NCBI GenBank assembly: GCA_937897005.1
Contig: CALCOQ010000120.1
Coordinates: 1 to 12,847 of the forward strand
Source: an uncultured euryarchaeote
GTDB taxonomy: Archaea; Thermoplasmatota; Poseidoniia; Poseidoniales; Poseidoniaceae
Reading direction: 5' to 3'
DNA: 12,847 nt
The position numbers and the translations under genes are program-made. Below are positions 6,932 to 12,847 of this stretch, in pieces (position 1 is the stretch's first letter; each line of letters starts with the position of its first letter). The notes under the pieces are model-generated. The model worked only from the letters and a program-made list of their open reading frames with translations. It had not been told where the DNA came from and did not search any database.

Positions 6932-6981
6932 ACTGTTTGCAGTACACTGATTCTCGTAATTATCATTTTGAAAATAGAAAA

Positions 6982-8073
6982 TTATTCCCTTAATCGCCGT
7001 AATTTGTCCAACATTGCTGATCTATTTGAATCACCTTCACTCGAGCCTGAATTCATTGCCGCGAAACGCCTTCGTATCAATTCTGATTGAAACACATACA
7101 CCGCGCCGTCTTCCAAACCTACTGCCATCATGTTTCCATTCGCTGTCAATGATGAAGGGGGGGCCCTCAACTCAATCACTGCAATTTCTTGACATTCCAT
7201 GTTGAAAGATACTAGCCGATTACCTATCGATGCCCATATCGATGATTCCTCATCGATTGGAGAAAATGATTCTACTGAATCTGATATCGTGGAAATGTCG
7301 TTGCTGGCCAGCACCCCGCCATCCTGATCAAGGATCTGTAATCCATCTTCGGCGATTACTGAGATGCCGGTTTCAATGAAAGAAATTGACTCGATTCCGA
7401 CGTCCAATTCGGTGAGGATATTCTTGATGCCATTTTCAACAATAGATACTGCACCCTTTGAATGTCCCATGATGGTCCTTCCAACTCCTTGCATCCCACA
7501 AGCAACAGGGTCATCATCAACCAATCCCTCCCACTCGAGGACATCTTCCCTCAATACCAACATCCCACATCGGGGCCTACCAAGGCCTAATAATACGCTA
7601 TCGGGTTCAACGCTGACATGCCATGGGCGTTCATCGAATCTATGAACCACCATCAAATCTCCCGAATTGTCAAACCTCCAATAGGCGCTCTCCATGAAGT
7701 CACCATGTTCAATATCGAAAACTGAACTTGTAGCATGAATCATTCCGCTACCAGGTATTGAAAATACTTCATCTGCTGAACCCTCAAGTTTCTGTCTCCA
7801 GAGTTCCTGCCCATCGCTCATTGACAATGCAACAACATCAATACCGGATGCGATTACTACAATATCATCTGCCACGGCGATTGAAGAGACACGATCAGGA
7901 GCGCTATACTCCCATACTGGATCTCCATCTGAAGTCCAGCATGATATATCTCCAGACCAATCTCCGGCGATGATGAATTCATCAAGCAATTCGATGCAGG
8001 AAATCCTGTCTGGTAAACGCCTGACCATCCATGCGCATGACTCGGCATCAAGAACTGGTGTGTCTCCCTTCAC
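6982..8073 (-). CDS. PQQ/WD-like beta-propeller protein
   Basis: This 363-aa protein is built of repeated four-strand units with the PQQ/WD-like signature of a hydrophobic strand, a turn with Asp-Gly or Ser-Gly, and Trp. Examples are FIIAGDWSGDISCWTSDGDPVW (residues 33-54), IVVIASGIDVVALSMSDGQELW (71-92) and, near the end, MMAVGLEDGAVYVFQ. About six to seven blades are likely. There is no signal peptide or membrane segment, so it is probably a cytoplasmic scaffold or sensor; the C-terminal tail (RRRFAAMNSG onward) is basic and Ser-rich. The GTG start is fixed by GGAGG 4 nt upstream. It follows the membrane gene at 8125 by 51 bp in the same direction, so it may work with the two membrane proteins. 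No enzymatic residues or specific family are recognised. Confidence 0.75.
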   Translation of the reverse strand: MKGDTPVLDAESCAWMVRRLPDRISCIELLDEFIIAGDWSGDISCWTSDGDPVWEYSAPDRVSSIAVADDIVVIASGIDVVALSMSDGQELWRQKLEGSADEVFSIPGSGMIHATSSVFDIEHGDFMESAYWRFDNSGDLMVVHRFDERPWHVSVEPDSVLLGLGRPRCGMLVLREDVLEWEGLVDDDPVACGMQGVGRTIMGHSKGAVSIVENGIKNILTELDVGIESISFIETGISVIAEDGLQILDQDGGVLASNDISTISDSVESFSPIDEESSIWASIGNRLVSFNMECQEIAVIELRAPPSSLTANGNMMAVGLEDGAVYVFQSELIRRRFAAMNSGSSEGDSNRSAMLDKLRRLRE

Positions 8074-8077
8074 GCCC

Positions 8078-8082
8078 CCTCC
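8078..8082 (-). promoter_or_regulatory. Shine-Dalgarno GGAGG deciding a GTG start
   Basis: The minus strand reads TGAGGAGGGGGC before GTG 8073; GGAGG lies 4 nt from the start codon. It supports a GTG start and expression of the propeller from a multigene mRNA. Confidence 0.6.
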
Positions 8083-8124
8083 TCAACAGTGCTGCGGATA
8101 AGTAGAACGGCAAGAAGTGTTCTT

Positions 8125-8970
8125 TCAGTCCCGTGATGGTATGGCGAAAGAAAGGCCGATAGCAACCAGGCCCAAGAAACAGGAGCTGTAATAATGACCC
8201 TGTGTGAAGAAGACGATGACTGCTGCTGTTCGTAATAATCCCCTCGAACCACTTCGATAACCAAGTACCGCAAAAACGCTCGCGAGAGTTGCAAGCCCCA
8301 TGAACAAGAAGCCCAGCATGTAGTATAGACTCCCAGCCTGTGGATCAAGTAATGGCATCTCCATCTCCTCAGAGGCCATATCCACCCACGGGACGCAATC
8401 AGCATCTTCCTCTCCTTCACAGGTTTCTGCATATTCTGCATCGGTTGGCATCTTGATATCGATGCGTGTGAATCCTATAGGCTCCAATCCCGGCACTGGA
8501 GGCGTCAACAAGATGCGGTGTTGTACTCCTTTCTCAAAATCAACAGTGTGAATCCATAGTTCCGCCAGCCCGGGCTTCACTTCCTCAAAATGATACATGC
8601 CATCTCCATCGGTGAGATTTTGATAGATGGTCCCATTCAAATACACCAATTCAACGAGGTAGCCAGATGCAGGAGTGCCTTCTGCATCTGTTATCCTACC
8701 ATCAAGAACCGCGGAATTCGGAGGTGCTTGTTCAGAAAAGCGGTAAATGAATTCATGAGGCCTTACCAGACCTTTGTCTTGAATGGAAAAATCCAGTCCA
8801 TTCAGGAATCCCATCGAAGCAGCAAGAAGAATAAGAATTGCCAGAGCCTTGGCTTGAACTGAAACTGGAGAATCTGAAGGTGTGATCAAAGAGGTCTCAC
8901 TACTTGCAAAGACAGTCTCTTCTTCGGGAAGGCCGATGAGTGGTTGCTCTGCTTCGGATTCGCCTTCCAC
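8125..8970 (-). CDS. Membrane protein with carboxypeptidase-regulatory-like beta-sandwich
   Basis: This 281-aa protein has an acidic N-terminus (1-38), a membrane helix about 41-58, and an outside region whose residues about 86-145 match the carboxypeptidase D regulatory-like (CarboxypepD_reg) pattern: AVLDGRITDAEGTPASGYLVEL, then NLTDGDGMYHFEEVKPG. There follow a Cys pair (CEGEEDADC, 184-192) and two or three further helices at about 214-237 and 246-277. The fold is usually an extracytoplasmic binding or structural module. No enzyme motif is seen. GTG 8970 is the first usable start and has no Shine-Dalgarno site. The frame stays open upstream to the TGA that ends the gene at 9016, so the two proteins are separated by one stop codon and 15 sense codons in the same frame. 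Function is unknown. Confidence 0.75.
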   Translation of the reverse strand: MEGESEAEQPLIGLPEEETVFASSETSLITPSDSPVSVQAKALAILILLAASMGFLNGLDFSIQDKGLVRPHEFIYRFSEQAPPNSAVLDGRITDAEGTPASGYLVELVYLNGTIYQNLTDGDGMYHFEEVKPGLAELWIHTVDFEKGVQHRILLTPPVPGLEPIGFTRIDIKMPTDAEYAETCEGEEDADCVPWVDMASEEMEMPLLDPQAGSLYYMLGFLFMGLATLASVFAVLGYRSGSRGLLRTAAVIVFFTQGHYYSSCFLGLVAIGLSFAIPSRD

Positions 8971-9015
8971 GGCATTGGCAGAACGATTCTTGATTTCAAG
9001 CGACCGGAGTGAATA

Positions 9016-9627
9016 TCATGTGAAATCATTAGTCAATGACCACGAATCAGGAACGGAATACGCCATTGCCAACATGAATATCACGATTGTGACCTTGTGA
9101 ACCTTCTCATTCCTGGTGAAGCACATCGGAATCAAGATGAGCAGTAATACCAAACGGCCAAGCGTTGCCACTGATAACACATCATTACCATAAAGGAGCA
9201 ATGAGAAAATAACCGCTGAAGCTGTGACTCCGGCTATAGTGGCCCACATCTCACTCGAATTTGAATAATAATGCTCCTTGAGATCTATCGGTTCATCACC
9301 TTTCAGGTCCGGTATGGCTATCTCAAGTGCAAGATAAAGGAATATTCCCGGTGTCATGTATAACATGTATTCTCCGAAAGTCCAGGACCTGTTTTCCCCG
9401 GAGCTGTAATCGTTGAACTGGTATGAGTTCCACCAGTACAACATGAGGGCGAAATAGCAACCAGCGATGAATAAGGTGTGAACCCAATATAATTTGATTG
9501 GAGTCACTTCTGATTCACGAAATTTATTGCTGGTCTCGATGTAATGTGCGATTGCTGAAATGATCTTGATCAGCCCTAGAGCAACAAGCAGGAATGGTAT
9601 CAATGAAAGATGTTCAAACAGGTCCAT
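9016..9627 (-). CDS. Six-helix integral membrane protein, function unknown
   Basis: I do not recognise this 203-aa protein. It has six hydrophobic segments near residues 8-29, 45-66, 84-106, 126-146, 152-171 and 177-194, with a charged loop (IPDLKGDEPIDLKEHYYSNSS) between segments 3 and 4. No signal peptide, metal cluster or transporter signature is visible. The ATG at 9627 lies about 29 bp downstream of an A-rich TATA element, consistent with a leaderless first gene of a minus-strand set with the genes at 8125 and 6982. The stop is a single TGA followed by 15 sense codons and the GTG of the next gene in the same frame, so read-through would give one protein of about 500 residues with nine or so helices. 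Confidence 0.75.
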   Translation of the reverse strand: MDLFEHLSLIPFLLVALGLIKIISAIAHYIETSNKFRESEVTPIKLYWVHTLFIAGCYFALMLYWWNSYQFNDYSSGENRSWTFGEYMLYMTPGIFLYLALEIAIPDLKGDEPIDLKEHYYSNSSEMWATIAGVTASAVIFSLLLYGNDVLSVATLGRLVLLLILIPMCFTRNEKVHKVTIVIFMLAMAYSVPDSWSLTNDFT

Positions 9628-9647
9628 GCCTTCCGGAGGAGGGGGTG

Positions 9648-9665
9648 GATTTTTTTTATTTTCCC
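9648..9665 (-). promoter_or_regulatory. TATA-like promoter of the membrane/propeller gene set
   Basis: The minus strand reads GAAAATAAAAAAAATCC, a BRE-like purine lead and an A/T core centred about 29 bp before ATG 9627. This fits a leaderless transcript for the six-helix protein and the genes behind it. The plus-strand T run could also be read as a terminator, but no plus-strand gene ends nearby. Confidence 0.55.
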
Positions 9666-9684
9666 TTTCTCAAGCCCTTCCATC

Positions 9685-9694
9685 CAATTATTAC
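9685..9694 (+). promoter_or_regulatory. TATA-like element upstream of the Pcc1-like gene
   Basis: CAATTATTAC lies about 23 bp before GTG 9712, which is in frame with the Pcc1-like gene, and about 70 bp before ATG 9760. It could drive a short-leader transcript or a leaderless one beginning at the GTG. Confidence 0.35.
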
Positions 9695-9759
9695 CAAGAT
9701 ACCAACAACCCGTGGATGGTCGCCGCAAGACCGATGAGGCCCCTTCCTTTCGACAATTC

Positions 9760-9966
9760 ATGGCCGAGCATAAAGTGGTCATTGAATGGCAAGGTTCTGA
9801 TTCTCATCGTAGCAGTATCATTGCAGTAGCAGAATCTATTGAAGAGGTTGAACTTGAAGAGACTGGGGATGGGTTGAAATTCGTTTTTAAATCGTTGGTA
9901 TTGAAGGATCTGAGAATGGTGGTTGATGCATTTCTGGAAGAGTGTGCCAAGATAGAACAAGGCTAG
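9760..9966 (+). CDS. Pcc1-like KEOPS complex subunit
   Basis: This very small protein (68 aa) has the Pcc1 layout. A first strand (EHKVVIEW) is followed by a helix (SSIIAVAESI), two strands (VELEETGDGLKFVFKSL) and a C-terminal helix containing the family's LR pair (LKDLRMVVDAFLEECAKIEQ). In archaea Pcc1 is the dimeric base of KEOPS, which with Kae1, Bud32 and Cgi121 makes the threonylcarbamoyl group on A37 of tRNAs reading ANN codons. The other subunits are not in the window. The start is uncertain: ATG 9760 begins right at the first strand, while GTG 9712 would add 16 residues and sits about 23 bp from a TATA-like element. The stop overlaps the end of the convergent exonuclease gene by 4 bp. 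Short length makes the family call tentative. Confidence 0.65.
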   Translation: MAEHKVVIEWQGSDSHRSSIIAVAESIEEVELEETGDGLKFVFKSLVLKDLRMVVDAFLEECAKIEQG

Positions 9967-10742
9967 AGTTCGATATCCAATATCACTGGAGCATGGTCAG
10001 AGACCACCAGGCCTCCTTCTCTCATGATCTCCACATGTTTCACCAATGAAGCGGCTGCATTGTTACCAAGCAGATAGTCGATTCTCCATCCCTTATCCTC
10101 CAATCTCGCCCTACCCCTGTTGGACCACCATGAATATGGGCCTTTCCCGGGCCCCCTGTACTCTCTGAAAATATCCCTCCATCCACTATCGAGAAGGCGG
10201 GTGAACCATTCTCTTTCATTTGGAAGAAAACCACTTGTGTTCTTGTTTCCGGCAGGGTTCCAGATGTCATCCTCGGTATGGCAGATGTTCAAATCCCCAG
10301 CAAGGATGACCGGTTTTTCAGAGTCAACGAATTGTAATGCCCATTCAAGATAATCCTCCATCCAATCCTCTTTCCACAATTGTCTCTCTTCCTTGGACGA
10401 ACCAGATGGCAGGTATGTATTCGCCAATATCAGATCGCCGTGTTGTGTCAACAACATTCGTCCTTCCTTGTCCTCAGGATCATTGCGTGCATTGATTCCT
10501 CGGTCGCTTTCAAGCATATCAATTCTCGAACATGTGGATACTCCAGAATATCCTTTCTTCTCTGCTGGATGCCAGATTGCTTCCATTCCTTCTGGAAGAG
10601 ACCATTCCTTCGGCAATTGTTCTGGCAAGGCTCGAATCTCTTGGAACATCCAGACGTCTGCATCAATGTTCTCAATGAATCCATCCAATCCTTTGCGAAT
10701 AGCAGCGCGGATGCCGTTCAAATTCCAGGTCACAATGCGCAT
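9963..10742 (-). CDS. xthA: Exonuclease III/AP endonuclease
   Basis: This DNA repair enzyme of the exonuclease-endonuclease-phosphatase fold cleaves at abasic sites and removes blocked 3' ends. At 259 aa it has the normal length. The catalytic set is visible: Asn8 in TWNLNGIRA, Glu35 in FQEIRA (metal ligand), Tyr110 in NTYLPSG, Asp150 and Asn152 in LAGDLNICH, GWRIDYLL at 218-225, and Asp249-His250 in VSDHAPV. QEIRA carries Arg where most family members have Lys after the catalytic Glu, a mild variation. The ATG start begins directly with the first strand. Its 3' end overlaps the Pcc1-like gene by 4 bp, and it diverges from the blue-copper gene with 77 bp between start codons. Confidence 0.95.
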   Translation of the reverse strand: MRIVTWNLNGIRAAIRKGLDGFIENIDADVWMFQEIRALPEQLPKEWSLPEGMEAIWHPAEKKGYSGVSTCSRIDMLESDRGINARNDPEDKEGRMLLTQHGDLILANTYLPSGSSKEERQLWKEDWMEDYLEWALQFVDSEKPVILAGDLNICHTEDDIWNPAGNKNTSGFLPNEREWFTRLLDSGWRDIFREYRGPGKGPYSWWSNRGRARLEDKGWRIDYLLGNNAAASLVKHVEIMREGGLVVSDHAPVILDIEL

Positions 10743-10792
10743 GTCTTGGGCTGATGGTGATGGTCTTTGAACGCTGTTGCTATCAGCACATC

Positions 10793-10800
10793 CAAATATC
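10793..10800 (+). promoter_or_regulatory. TATA-like promoter of the blue-copper lipoprotein gene
   Basis: CAAATATC is centred about 23 bp upstream of ATG 10820, consistent with a leaderless or very short-leader mRNA. The same AT element reads GATATTTG on the other strand and lies 55 bp before the exonuclease start, so it could serve both directions. Confidence 0.4.
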
Positions 10801-10819
10801 GCTACTCATCTCATCTTGC

Positions 10820-11182
10820 ATGCGAAGCCTTACGACATGCTTGATTTCTCTGCTGGTGATGCTACCCGCCCTTGCAGGTTGCATCGGTGATGATGATGTT
10901 TCAACAACCAAGATAGATGATGGCGGTATTTCTGCAGGTGCCGTTGATATCAGCGGATTTGCCTTCGACCCTGATGGACTCACCATTTCAGTTGGAGTTG
11001 CGGTGACATGGACCAATTCCGATAGTGCCACACACACCGCAACAGCTGATGATGGAGAATTTGATTCGGGTGACATGGGCAATGGAGATACCTTCGCCTA
11101 CACTTTCAATACCGCAGGAACATATGCCTACCATTGCGGCATTCATTCGTCGATGACTGCTGCTATCACGGTTGAGGCTTGA
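10820..11182 (+). CDS. Blue-copper (plastocyanin/halocyanin-type) lipoprotein
   Basis: This is a small electron carrier on the outer face of the membrane. The start at 10820 gives MRSLTTCLISLLVMLPALAGC, a short basic N-region, hydrophobic core and lipobox LAGC with Cys21 as the probable lipidated residue. A GTG/ATG-rich upstream extension to 10754 would bury the signal peptide and is rejected. After a short acidic linker (21-40) comes one cupredoxin domain (42-120). The type 1 copper ligands are visible: His72 in SATHTAT, and Cys106, His109 and Met112 in YHCGIHSSM. The spacing of two residues between each ligand resembles amicyanin-like short-loop cupredoxins. The partner redox proteins are not in the window. 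The gene ends 5 bp before the stop of the convergent FAD enzyme. Confidence 0.92.
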   Translation: MRSLTTCLISLLVMLPALAGCIGDDDVSTTKIDDGGISAGAVDISGFAFDPDGLTISVGVAVTWTNSDSATHTATADDGEFDSGDMGNGDTFAYTFNTAGTYAYHCGIHSSMTAAITVEA

Positions 11183-11187
11183 AGTAA

Positions 11188-12438
11188 TCATGCATTCAGT
11201 TTCTCATGCAATTCTCTCGCTGCCTTCAATCCGCTGATGAATGCCCCCTCTGACAACCAGGCTTCATCGGACATCCAATCCCCGGCAAAGGCAATACCAT
11301 GATCCAATAATGGTTGCTCAAAGAAGCGTCCTGGCTTTCCTTCAAACACTTCACTGGCCTGTGAGATCACTACATCCTCCAACTTTCTCTCAGCAACAAG
11401 ATGAGTGCGCCAACCTGCACATCGTTCATCCAATAATTCAACTATTGCTTCTGAACCATTGAAAGAAAGAATCTGTAGATATGTATGTCCTTCTCGCATT
11501 TCTTCTGGTATCTTCTCTGGAGTGAAGGAATTGGGAACATAAACAGCGATTCGACGGTCTGCATCCCAGATTGCATGGATTCCGTGAAACAATCGTTGGG
11601 ACAATAACAGATCCCATACCGATGCTTTGAGTTCACAGGGCTCGGGTAGTTGTACGTCGATTCTACTGGATTTGAGAATATCACCTGTTGACATCAATGG
11701 AGTGGTCATTATCACACCATCTGCTTCCACCTTGACATTTCCACGCAGACGCGCACCACGAATATCTCCATTTTTGTCTTTCAGCAGTCTGTCAACAGGA
11801 GAGGAAGACCTTGTTTGGACATCCAACCCATCAAGAGCTGCCAAAAAGCGGCCAGTGATTTCAGCCCAACCTCCCAGAGGAGAATAGAGATCCTTTCCAC
11901 GAAGTGCTAAGATGATTCTCGGGAAATAGAAGGTTAGGTTGGCACCAAGTTCATGATGGAGATGTGTAGTATGTATTGCCAAACATTCAACAATATCAAT
12001 TATTGTTTGTGGTTCGTCTTCTAGCCATTTTTCAATTGAGAGGGTAGGATTTTTCTTCAGTTGGGAGGAAAGGTATCTTGCAAGACCCAGTAATCGCTGT
12101 CTTTCTGCACTATCAGACCCATATGGTTCAATTGTCTCTTTGCTCAATGGTAATCTTCTGAGAACTCCATTTCGGAGAATATACATGTTCCTTGGGTCTA
12201 ATCTTCTATTGGCCAATGGTACCTTGCTGGATTTCTTCAACCAATCTCTTATCTGTCCGGAATCTGTTAGAAAGTGAGGACCTGCATCCAATATCCAACC
12301 TTCCAGTTCAACACTTGTTCCTCTCCCTCCTAGTGGATTTGAAGCATCCACCAATGCCACATCGTGCCCTAATCGGCACGATTCGAGCGCGGCAGCGATT
12401 CCCGCTAATCCTGCCCCTACCACTAGAAGTCTCGCCAT
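11188..12438 (-). CDS. FAD-dependent oxidoreductase, phytoene desaturase/amine oxidase-like
   Basis: This 416-aa flavoprotein has the Rossmann FAD fold of the amine oxidase/phytoene desaturase superfamily. GAGLAG is at 8-13, the ribose-binding acid at Asp31 in ALVDA, the GGR motif at 37-39 (NPLGGRGTS), DAGPHFL at 51-57, and the C-terminal FAD motif GIAFAGDWM...SEGAFISGLKAA at about 381-407. Members desaturate or isomerise isoprenoids or oxidise amines; the substrate cannot be fixed here, though carotenoid or polyprenyl chemistry is the usual role in archaea. There is no membrane helix. I chose ATG 12438 because the protein starts directly at the first beta strand. An in-frame ATG at 12549 would add 37 Arg/Ser-rich residues and overlap the divergent NadC-like gene, so I consider it unlikely. 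Confidence 0.88.
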   Translation of the reverse strand: MARLLVVGAGLAGIAAALESCRLGHDVALVDASNPLGGRGTSVELEGWILDAGPHFLTDSGQIRDWLKKSSKVPLANRRLDPRNMYILRNGVLRRLPLSKETIEPYGSDSAERQRLLGLARYLSSQLKKNPTLSIEKWLEDEPQTIIDIVECLAIHTTHLHHELGANLTFYFPRIILALRGKDLYSPLGGWAEITGRFLAALDGLDVQTRSSSPVDRLLKDKNGDIRGARLRGNVKVEADGVIMTTPLMSTGDILKSSRIDVQLPEPCELKASVWDLLLSQRLFHGIHAIWDADRRIAVYVPNSFTPEKIPEEMREGHTYLQILSFNGSEAIVELLDERCAGWRTHLVAERKLEDVVISQASEVFEGKPGRFFEQPLLDHGIAFAGDWMSDEAWLSEGAFISGLKAARELHEKLNA

Positions 12439-12615
12439 ATATCGCCGAGAGGGTGGGGGATGAGAAGCCCTCCGATGGGAGATTCTACCTGTCCCAACCT
12501 TCATCCGAGCGGTGGTTCTCGACGAAACATGGGCAGTGCACACTCCCATTTACCTCATGATAGAGGGCACTTACTATGGTTGAATGGGCGGCCTACAAAT
12601 CGTCTTCAAAAGAGC

Positions 12616-12847
12616 ATGGATCGATGGACTGATAATCTCCTGAAAGATGATGATGTGACTCACTTTTCATTTCAAGGAATAGATGCCTTAGCATTTATTC
12701 ATGTCAAACAAAAGGCCATTCTGGCAGGAAGGTGCATGGTTGACCGGCTACTTTCGCGAAGTGGAATCACAACCGAATGGAACCATGCCGATGGAGACTG
12801 GATGGACGAAGGAATGGTTGCAACCTTGCAAGGACCCCGGGAGACCA
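12616..12847 (+). CDS. NadC-like quinolinate phosphoribosyltransferase, 3'-truncated by window edge
   Basis: Only the N-terminal domain is present. MDRWTDNLLKDDDVTHFSF, then AFIHVKQKAILAGRCMVDRLL, TEWNHADGDWMDEGMVATLQGPRET follow the NadC pattern (helix, DVT, the strand ending in LAG, then the dG..v..G..v..l.Gp hammerhead). The family converts quinolinate and PRPP to nicotinate mononucleotide in NAD synthesis; the related ModD subfamily cannot be excluded without the catalytic barrel. The helix-end motif is shortened (KDDDVTH where EDLGxGDVT is usual). Start uncertain: ATG 12616 suits the fold, but the frame is open from ATG 12529, adding 29 residues. The gene diverges from the FAD enzyme. 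Confidence 0.7.
   Translation, partial: MDRWTDNLLKDDDVTHFSFQGIDALAFIHVKQKAILAGRCMVDRLLSRSGITTEWNHADGDWMDEGMVATLQGPRET

Noticed and set aside
6443..6993. Small open frames on both strands within the structured block (for example 6443-6706 minus, 6552-6833 plus, 6751-6993 plus)
   Set aside because: They overlap each other on opposite strands, have no recognisable protein pattern and lack start signals; the hairpin content explains the region better.
9647..9663. T-rich run as a plus-strand transcription terminator
   Set aside because: No plus-strand gene ends before it; read on the minus strand it is a well-placed TATA element for the gene at 9627.
10754..10819. Upstream start at 10754 for the blue-copper protein
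   Set aside because: It would place 22 residues before a textbook lipoprotein signal peptide, and the TATA-like element lies downstream of it.
12439..12549. Upstream ATG 12549 for the FAD enzyme
   Set aside because: The added 37 residues are Arg/Ser-rich without a recognisable function, precede a complete Rossmann start, and overlap the divergent gene.
1..12847. tRNA genes, CRISPR repeats, insertion sequences or phage genes
   Set aside because: No T-loop-like GGTTCRANTCC in an intergenic position, no regularly spaced repeats, no terminal inverted repeats with a transposase, and no phage structural motif were seen by eye.

Overview
The window reads as a gene-dense stretch of an archaeal chromosome, most likely a marine Thermoplasmatota lineage such as Marine Group II/III. 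That placement is inference. It rests on a Pcc1-like KEOPS subunit, several AT-rich TATA elements 23-29 bp upstream of start codons (suggesting leaderless mRNAs), rare but perfect Shine-Dalgarno sites inside operons, GTG starts, a lipoprotein blue-copper protein and very tight convergent gene pairs. I see no transposon, CRISPR array, tRNA or rRNA.

Left part (1-5830). The 5'-truncated C-terminal part of an ATP-dependent PEP carboxykinase meets a convergent class 3 lipase 2 bp away. A CBS-domain/cyclophilin fusion follows, divergent from the lipase. Then comes a class II fumarase carrying an unexpected N-terminal ribbon-helix-helix domain, coupled by a perfect Shine-Dalgarno site to a seven-helix CREST/ceramidase-like membrane hydrolase. 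PEPCK and fumarase are both central carbon enzymes around oxaloacetate and malate.

Middle part (5796-9627, all minus strand). A small acidic disordered protein with repeated xEAP motifs overlaps the end of the CREST gene. About 780 bp without a credible protein gene follow. Most of that is a GC-richer block packed with nested hairpins, nine UUCG tetraloops and GNRA loops on the minus strand, so it looks like an unrecognised structured RNA of roughly 500-550 nt with its own TATA-like promoter. Upstream of it is a three-gene minus-strand set led by a strong TATA element: a six-helix membrane protein, a membrane-anchored protein with a carboxypeptidase-regulatory-like beta-sandwich in the same frame after a single stop codon, and a soluble PQQ/WD-like beta-propeller. 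They may form one surface or envelope system of unknown function.

Right part (9712-12847). A tiny Pcc1-like gene overlaps the end of an exonuclease III gene. A blue-copper lipoprotein (halocyanin/plastocyanin type) diverges from exonuclease III and converges on an FAD-dependent phytoene desaturase/amine oxidase-like enzyme. The window ends inside the N-terminal region of a NadC-like quinolinate phosphoribosyltransferase. The items most worth a second look are the structured RNA, the RHH-fumarase fusion, the CBS-cyclophilin fusion, and the membrane/propeller set with its in-frame stop.
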